This document shows positions 6,078 through 10,836 of a stretch of 10,836 bases of DNA, piece after piece. The position numbers were made by a program, and so were the translations under genes. The stretch covers positions 1-10,836 of the forward strand of contig JAEWHG010000079.1 in NCBI GenBank assembly GCA_023387935.1, given 5' to 3'. The notes below the pieces were generated by a model. It was not told the origin of the DNA and did no database searches. It saw only the letters and a list, made by a program, of their open reading frames with translations. Each line of letters opens with the position of its first letter. Position 1 is the stretch's first letter. Source of the stretch: Bacillota bacterium (GTDB lineage Bacteria; Bacillota; Clostridia; Peptostreptococcales; Natronincolaceae).

Positions 6078-7945
6078 TGAAGGATAATAAGATGCAAAGA
6101 CCAATGATGGGACCAAAGGGCAAACATGGCGGAGGGCCAATGATGATGCCAGGGGAAAAGGCGAAGGATTTTAAAGGAACCTTAAAAAGGCTGTTAATAT
6201 ATTTAAAACCATTTAGAATTAGGCTTTTAATAGTACTGGTAACTGCAATATTAAGTACAGGATTTAGTGTGCTTAGCCCTAAAATAATGGGTATGGTTAC
6301 AACCAAGCTATTCGAAGGAACAACAAATAAAATACAAGGGACGGCTGGGATTCATATAGATTTTGATTATATAGTCCGAATCTTATTTATCCTAGGAGGG
6401 ATATATATTATAAGTGCAGCCTTTAGCTATATTCAGCAGTTATTAATGGCCATCGTTGCACAAAAAACAGTATATAATTTGCGTAACGATGTGAATCATA
6501 AGCTTTCTAAGTTGCCACTTAAGTATTTTGACTCCCATACCCATGGGGAAATATTAAGTAGAGTTACGAACGACATAGATAATATAAGTAATACCCTGCA
6601 GCAAAGTATCACACAGATTATTACATCTGTAATTACTCTTGTAGGAATAATAGCAATGATGCTGGCTATAAGTCCGACTATGACACTTATTCTGGTGATA
6701 ACATTGCCTTTATATGCATTAGTAACCAAGTCTATAGCACAACGCTCTCAAAAATATTTTTCTGAGCAGCAAAAAACCTTAGGAGAATTGAACGGTCATA
6801 TAGAGGAAATGTATACTGGACATAAAATAGTAAAAGCTTTTTCTAGAGAGGAAAAATCGATACAGCATTTCGAAGAAATTAATAATCAGCTCTATGATTC
6901 AGGCTGGAAGGCACAATTTATATCCGGTGTAATTATGCCACTGATGTCTTTTATAAATAATATTGGCTTTGTGTTTATTTCTGTTGGTGGAGGTATATTA
7001 GCCATTAAGAACGCAGTACAAATAGGAGATGTTCAAGCTTTTATACAATATTCAAGACAATTTACGCAGCCAATTATTCAGACAGCGAATATAGCCAACA
7101 TCTTACAATCAACGGTGGCATCGGCGGAGCGTGTATTTGATCTTTTAGACGAGACAGAAGAGATTCCAGATCGTAAAGAAAATAAGGTAATCAAAGTACC
7201 AAAGGGAGAAGTTGTCTTCGAAAATGTAAATTTTGGATACAAAGAAGGCGAAACCCTAATTGGGGATATGAATATTGATGTAAAGCCAGGTCAAACAATT
7301 GCTATTGTAGGGCCAACGGGAGCAGGAAAAACGACTCTTGTAAATCTTCTTATGCGTTTTTATGAAATCAACAAAGGTAGAATTACAGTAGATGGTGTGG
7401 ATATAAGAGATTTAGAAAGGGGACACCTAAGAAGTATATTTGGTATGGTTTTACAGGATACATGGCTATTTAAAGGTACTATAAAAGAAAATATAGCCTA
7501 TGGTCGAAAAGATGCTACAGATGAAGAAATTATGAAAGCTGCTAAAGCAGCTCATGTAGATTATTTTATTAGAACACTTCCAGATGGATATGAAACCATA
7601 CTTGGAGAAGAAGCTTCCAATATCTCTCAAGGCCAAAAACAACTTCTTACAATTGCTCGTGCAATACTTGCAGATCCAGCAATACTAATATTAGATGAAG
7701 CTACAAGTAGTGTAGATACAAGAACAGAACTATATATACAAAAAGCTATGAATACCCTTATGGAAGGAAGGACCAGCTTTGTAATAGCCCATAGATTATC
7801 TACAATAAAGGATGCAGATTTAATCTTAGTTATGAACGAAGGTAATATTATTGAGAAGGGGAATCATAAGGAGCTTCTAGGGAAAGGTGGCTTTTATGCG
7901 GATTTATATAACAGTCAGTTTACTAGTGGACAAAAACTAGCTTAA
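6077..7945 (+). CDS. ABC exporter subunit 2 (transmembrane domain + NBD), catalytically intact
   Basis: This 622-residue half-transporter is the partner of the preceding gene. It has a Met-, Gly- and Lys-rich cytosolic N-terminus (about 1-35), six membrane helices (to about 340) and an ATPase domain. Walker A is G-P-T-G-A-G-K-T-T (412-420, K418), Walker B is L-I-L-D540 with catalytic E541, and the switch histidine is H572 (I-A-H-R). Its signature is I-S-Q-G-Q (516-520) instead of L-S-G-G-Q. In the heterodimer this weak signature faces the degenerate Walker motifs of subunit 1, while the good signature of subunit 1 completes the hydrolytic site here. The two sequences therefore fit as one asymmetric pump. 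AGGAGG (6061-6066) precedes the ATG by 10 nt within the upstream gene, so the genes are translationally coupled. Confidence 0.93.
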   Translation: MKDNKMQRPMMGPKGKHGGGPMMMPGEKAKDFKGTLKRLLIYLKPFRIRLLIVLVTAILSTGFSVLSPKIMGMVTTKLFEGTTNKIQGTAGIHIDFDYIVRILFILGGIYIISAAFSYIQQLLMAIVAQKTVYNLRNDVNHKLSKLPLKYFDSHTHGEILSRVTNDIDNISNTLQQSITQIITSVITLVGIIAMMLAISPTMTLILVITLPLYALVTKSIAQRSQKYFSEQQKTLGELNGHIEEMYTGHKIVKAFSREEKSIQHFEEINNQLYDSGWKAQFISGVIMPLMSFINNIGFVFISVGGGILAIKNAVQIGDVQAFIQYSRQFTQPIIQTANIANILQSTVASAERVFDLLDETEEIPDRKENKVIKVPKGEVVFENVNFGYKEGETLIGDMNIDVKPGQTIAIVGPTGAGKTTLVNLLMRFYEINKGRITVDGVDIRDLERGHLRSIFGMVLQDTWLFKGTIKENIAYGRKDATDEEIMKAAKAAHVDYFIRTLPDGYETILGEEASNISQGQKQLLTIARAILADPAILILDEATSSVDTRTELYIQKAMNTLMEGRTSFVIAHRLSTIKDADLILVMNEGNIIEKGNHKELLGKGGFYADLYNSQFTSGQKLA

Positions 7946-7953
7946 TAATAAAT

Positions 7954-7987
7954 AAAAATAATCTGATCATAGGATCAGATTATTTTT
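7954..7987. terminator. Strong bidirectional intrinsic terminator
   Basis: Perfect 15-bp arms (7954-7968 and 7973-7987), with core AATCTGATC/GATCAGATT, enclose the 4-nt loop ATAG. Rightward the stem ends in a run of T (7983-7988, then ATTG) and leftward in ATTTTTATTTATT. It lies between the ABC exporter stop (7945) and the convergent DUF1015 stop (8010), so it can serve both operons. Confidence 0.9.
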
Positions 7988-8009
7988 TATTGTGAATATA
8001 ACTTTATTA

Positions 8010-9251
8010 TTATTTAAGCTTGTGTACAAAAAGTCCACTTCTTAATTTAGGTTCAAACCAAGTAGATTTAGGAGGCATCACTTCTCCCTTATCTGCTACA
8101 GCAATAAGGTCTTCAATCGTTGTTGGAAACATAGAGAAAGCAACAGCCATGTCCTTATGGACTCGCTTTTCTAGTTCCTTTAGTCCTCTAATTCCTCCAA
8201 TAAAATCGATTCTTTTATCAGTTCTAGGGTCCTCAATACCAAGTATAGGGCTTAATACGTTGTTTTGTAAAATACTTACATCTAATTTTGCTATAATATC
8301 ATTTTCATCATATGTGGCAGCTTTAGCCTTTAAAATATACCATTTATTATCTAGGTACATTCCAAATGTACGTTTTTCCTTTGGCTGAACAGGCTTAGCT
8401 TCTTCCCTGACATCAAATTTTTCTTTTATTGCATCTATAAAGCTATCTACTGTATGACCATTTAAATCTTTAGCAACTCTATTATAATCCATAATGTATA
8501 AATCCTCTTCAGGAAATACAACGGATAGAAAATAATTAAATTCTTCATCTCCAGTATAATTAGGATACTGGGCTCTTCTTTTTAGACCTACCTTTACAGC
8601 AGATGCTGTTCTATGGTGACCATCAGCGATATAAAGAGCATCCATCTCTTTGAAATGATTTTCTATTTCTTCAATAACTTTATTGTTGTCTACAACCCAT
8701 AGAATATGAGTGATCCCATCCTCAGCTTCAAATTCATAAACCGGGTGATGGTCATTGATCCAATTATTTATTATTTCATTGAGGTCTTTTTTAGTTCTGT
8801 AGGTTAAAAAAACAGGCTCTGTATTCGCATCGCAAATATCAAAGTGATGAATTCTATCCAGCTCTTTTTCATGTCTTGTAAATTCGTGCTTTTTAATCTT
8901 TTCATTGATATAATCATCAATAGAGGCACAACCTACAATACCTGTTTGAGTATGTCCGTTCATAATCTGTCTATACAAATAAAACATAGGAGCGACTTCC
9001 TCAATTAAAACGTTCGTGGTGAGCATTTTTGTTAGATTTTCTTTTGCCTTTTCGTAAACCCTGTCAACGTAAGGATTTTCTAAGTTATCTATTTCAATTT
9101 CTGACCGAGTTACACGTAGAAAACTATATGGGTTATTCTCTGCCATTTTTTTCGCTTCATTTATATTCATTACGTCGTAAGGTAGGGTTGCTACCTTATG
9201 GGCTATTTCACTTTTTGGTCTTAATGCCTTAAAAGGTCTGTATTTTATCAT
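8010..9251 (-). CDS. DUF1015 family protein; candidate serine/phosphoserine-metabolising enzyme
   Basis: This 413-residue soluble protein has the DUF1015 pattern: an early P-F-K-A-L-R-P (6-12), L-P-Y-D-V (23-27) and N-P-Y-S-F-L-R-V-T-R (40-49). Then come K-H-E-F-T-R-H-E-K-E-L-D-R (122-134) and the invariant-looking Y-I-A-D-G-H-H-R-T-A-S-A (207-218, D210-R214). No signal peptide or membrane segment is visible. D-G-H-H-R resembles the catalytic motif of ParB/sulfiredoxin-fold free-serine kinases (SerK, SbnI); that comparison is from memory and not an alignment. It is the last gene after serA and serC on the same strand, 61 bp beyond serC, which suggests a role in phosphoserine or serine conversion. 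AGGGGG (complement of 9261-9266) sits 9 nt before the ATG. Family membership is firm; the function is inferred. Confidence 0.85.
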   Translation of the reverse strand: MIKYRPFKALRPKSEIAHKVATLPYDVMNINEAKKMAENNPYSFLRVTRSEIEIDNLENPYVDRVYEKAKENLTKMLTTNVLIEEVAPMFYLYRQIMNGHTQTGIVGCASIDDYINEKIKKHEFTRHEKELDRIHHFDICDANTEPVFLTYRTKKDLNEIINNWINDHHPVYEFEAEDGITHILWVVDNNKVIEEIENHFKEMDALYIADGHHRTASAVKVGLKRRAQYPNYTGDEEFNYFLSVVFPEEDLYIMDYNRVAKDLNGHTVDSFIDAIKEKFDVREEAKPVQPKEKRTFGMYLDNKWYILKAKAATYDENDIIAKLDVSILQNNVLSPILGIEDPRTDKRIDFIGGIRGLKELEKRVHKDMAVAFSMFPTTIEDLIAVADKGEVMPPKSTWFEPKLRSGLFVHKLK

Positions 9252-9272
9252 GATTAAATTCCCCCTAAATGT

Positions 9273-9304
9273 AAAAGGGGTCTAAAGGATTTTAGGCCCC
9301 TTTT
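9273..9304 (-). terminator. Hairpin between serC and the DUF1015 gene (partial terminator or attenuator)
   Basis: AAAAGGGG (9273-9280) pairs with CCCCTTTT (9297-9304), continuing through TCTAAA/TTTAGG (one G-T pair) to a 4-nt GGAT loop, about 14 bp in all. Read leftward, in the direction of the ser cluster, the stem is followed only by ACATTTAG, so termination would be incomplete. The richer T-tract (TTTTTAATATTTTT) lies on the rightward side, where no gene needs it. The stem ends just before the Shine-Dalgarno of the DUF1015 gene. Confidence 0.55.
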
Positions 9305-9312
9305 TAATATTT

Positions 9313-10383
9313 TTAAATTCCTAGAATATCATCTATAACTCCAAGTAATTCTTTAATTTCATCAACGGTTGCATCGGCCATATGAGCTATGCGGAAGGTC
9401 TTTTCTTTTAAATCACCATATCCATTGGAGATCATATATCCTTTCTCGCCTAACTTTTTATTTAAATCAGCGACATCAATTCCTCGGGTATTTCTTACTG
9501 TGGTTAAAGTATTAGAAGCATATTTTTCATCACAGAATAAATCGAAATTTTTCTTTGCCCACGCTCTAACAATTTTAGCCATAGCCCTATGTCTTTTAAA
9601 GCGATTTTCCAATCCTTCAGCTAGTATTTTATCTAATTGATAATCTAGAGCAAACATGTGAGAAAGGGAAGGCGTAGAAGGATATTGATAATCCTTTTTC
9701 TGTATATAATTGTACAAGGACAATAAATCTAAATAAGTACCTCTATGCTTAACCTTTTTTGCTGCCTCCACTGCTTTCTCTGAAAAAGAGCACATTGCAA
9801 GTCCCGGAGGCAATCCAAGGGCCTTTTGAGATGAAGTAATACAAATATCTATGCCTAGTTGATCTACTTCGATTTTAGTTCCTGCCATAGAGCTAACTGT
9901 ATCTAAACAAAAAATTACATCGGGGTATTTTTTAACTACCTCAGCGATTTCCTCAACTGGATTCATAACCCCTGTAGAAGTTTCATTATGGGTAATCGTT
10001 ATTAAGTCGTAATTCCCAGTAGAAAGAACTTCATCCACCATATAAGGCGTTGTAATTTCACCATCCTCTACTGAAAATTTATCTGCAGGAACATTATTAT
10101 CTATAGCCATATCGTACCAACGATTTCCAAATGCACCGATAGAAAATACTGCAGCTCTTTTTCTTGTACAAGAACGGATAGCCCCTTCCATTAAACCACT
10201 TCCAGATGAAGTGGAAATTAGTATTTGATTTTTTGTATCCATGATCTTCATCATTTTCTCAGAAATATTTCGCTGTAGAGCTGAGGCATCCTTAGAACGA
10301 TGACCAATCATAGGGGTTGCCATTTTTTCTAGGACATCTTGCGCTACTTCCACTGGACCTGGTATAAATAGCTTTTTATGCAT
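9313..10383 (-). CDS. serC: Class V aminotransferase, probable phosphoserine aminotransferase (SerC role)
   Basis: This 356-residue PLP enzyme belongs to the serine-pyruvate/alanine-glyoxylate aminotransferase branch. Visible features are the N-terminal F-I-P-G-P-V (6-11), H-R-S (28-30), S-G-S-G (60-63), T-H-N-E-T-S-T-G (131-138), D161 in C-L-D-T-V-S-S (PLP ring contact), and the Schiff-base lysine K187 in S-S-Q-K-A-L-G. Next to serA it most likely converts 3-phosphohydroxypyruvate to phosphoserine using glutamate, although its sequence is of the AGXT type rather than the classical E. coli SerC type. Alanine-glyoxylate or serine-pyruvate transamination is the alternative. Its ATG lies inside the 3' end of serA (8-nt overlap, 10376-10383), with AGAGGAG (complement of 10394-10400) as SD, indicating coupled translation. 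Confidence 0.85.
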   Translation of the reverse strand: MHKKLFIPGPVEVAQDVLEKMATPMIGHRSKDASALQRNISEKMMKIMDTKNQILISTSSGSGLMEGAIRSCTRKRAAVFSIGAFGNRWYDMAIDNNVPADKFSVEDGEITTPYMVDEVLSTGNYDLITITHNETSTGVMNPVEEIAEVVKKYPDVIFCLDTVSSMAGTKIEVDQLGIDICITSSQKALGLPPGLAMCSFSEKAVEAAKKVKHRGTYLDLLSLYNYIQKKDYQYPSTPSLSHMFALDYQLDKILAEGLENRFKRHRAMAKIVRAWAKKNFDLFCDEKYASNTLTTVRNTRGIDVADLNKKLGEKGYMISNGYGDLKEKTFRIAHMADATVDEIKELLGVIDDILGI

Positions 10384-10836
10384 TGAAAGCCATCTCCTCT
10401 CTAAGAATTTTTACTACGTATTCAGCAATTGTAATACCTGCTTTAGCTTGTGCTTCCACTGTGCTAGCTCCTAAGTGTGGTGTTACTAGTACATTATCTA
10501 AATCCAATAAAGGAGACTCAGTACTTGGCTCTTCTACAAATACGTCTAGAGCGGCACCTGCTATAGCGCCTTCTTTTAAAGCTTTTTCTAATGCTACCTC
10601 GTCAACAAGTCCGCCACGCGCACAGTTTATTATGACCATTTCTTTTTTAGCAATTTTAAACTGCTCCTCCCCAATTATTCCAATTGTATCTTTTGTCTTA
10701 GGCATATGAACGGTTATAAAATCGGACTGTATTACTAAATCATTAACTGTTTCCATTTTATTAACCCCTAATTTTGCCATCTGTATTTCAGTTAGGTATG
10801 GGTCAAAAGCAATGACTTTCATTCCAAAGGCTTGTA
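10376..10836 (-). CDS. serA: D-3-phosphoglycerate dehydrogenase, C-terminal part (5' end beyond window)
   Basis: The 152 residues present are the second half of a 2-hydroxyacid dehydrogenase of the SerA type, which oxidises 3-phosphoglycerate to 3-phosphohydroxypyruvate with NAD. Reading begins at the window edge with Q-A-F-G-M-K-V-I-A-F-D-P-Y. The Met at 10822 is part of the conserved G-M-K-V strand and is not the start. The catalytic trio is visible as N-C-A-R-G-G-L-V-D-E (Arg), A-L-D-V-F-V-E-E-P (Glu) and T-P-H-L-G-A-S-T (His). The protein ends about 30 residues after the His motif, so it lacks the C-terminal ACT domain used for serine feedback in longer forms. Its stop overlaps the serC start by 8 nt. 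The NAD-binding G-x-G-x-x-G lies outside the window. Confidence 0.92.
   Translation of the reverse strand, partial: QAFGMKVIAFDPYLTEIQMAKLGVNKMETVNDLVIQSDFITVHMPKTKDTIGIIGEEQFKIAKKEMVIINCARGGLVDEVALEKALKEGAIAGAALDVFVEEPSTESPLLDLDNVLVTPHLGASTVEAQAKAGITIAEYVVKILREEMAFNA

Noticed and set aside
5669..6729. Minus-strand open frames opposite the ABC genes (5669-5962, 5959-6306, 6496-6729)
   Set aside because: They are antisense shadows of well-supported coding sequence without ribosome binding sites or recognisable motifs.
10820..10822. ATG as the start of serA
   Set aside because: The frame stays open to the window edge and the Met belongs to the conserved G-M-K-V strand inside the protein.

Overview
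The window is AT-rich, with purine-rich Shine-Dalgarno sequences, two apparent TTG or near-TTG start situations, and gene families typical of low-GC Gram-positive anaerobes. The best guess is a member of the Clostridia, perhaps near Alkaliphilus/Clostridiaceae. That is inferred from protein character and gene content, not from a marker gene. No rRNA, tRNA, CRISPR array, insertion sequence or phage gene is visible, and the window reads as ordinary chromosome.

Layout, left to right. (1) The last codons of an upstream gene overlap (ATGA) a half-size chromate-transporter (CHR) gene on the + strand, 21-584. (2) A short GC-rich hairpin at 592-608 separates it from a convergent gene at 610-1812 (-), a long-form AlaX alanyl-tRNA editing protein that starts with TTG. 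(3) A 242-bp intergenic region (1813-2054) holds a candidate promoter for alaX and, facing the other way, a promoter-like element with a perfect 9+9 palindrome filling its spacer and -10. (4) An atypical, short cis-prenyltransferase (UppS homologue) follows at 2055-2696 (+). (5) Next is an NhaC-family antiporter with an altered signature motif (2823-4205, +). (6) A structured 144-bp gap leads to two overlapping genes (4350-6077 and 6077-7945, +) encoding a heterodimeric ABC exporter with one degenerate and one intact ATP site. (7) A strong bidirectional terminator (7954-7987) divides this operon from a leftward cluster: serA (3' part only, running off the right edge), a class V aminotransferase acting as SerC, and a DUF1015 protein (8010-9251).

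The leftward cluster is the most coherent functional unit. It should supply phosphoserine from 3-phosphoglycerate. It contains no recognisable phosphoserine phosphatase in this window, and the DUF1015 protein carries a D-G-H-H-R motif like that of ParB/sulfiredoxin-fold free-serine kinases, which makes it an obvious candidate for phosphoserine/serine interconversion. The other genes are transport or quality-control functions with no evident common pathway.

No clearly new multi-gene system is visible. The points most worth following are the divergent cis-prenyltransferase with its operator-like palindrome, the DUF1015 protein in a serine cluster, and several possible RNA switches around ribosome binding sites.
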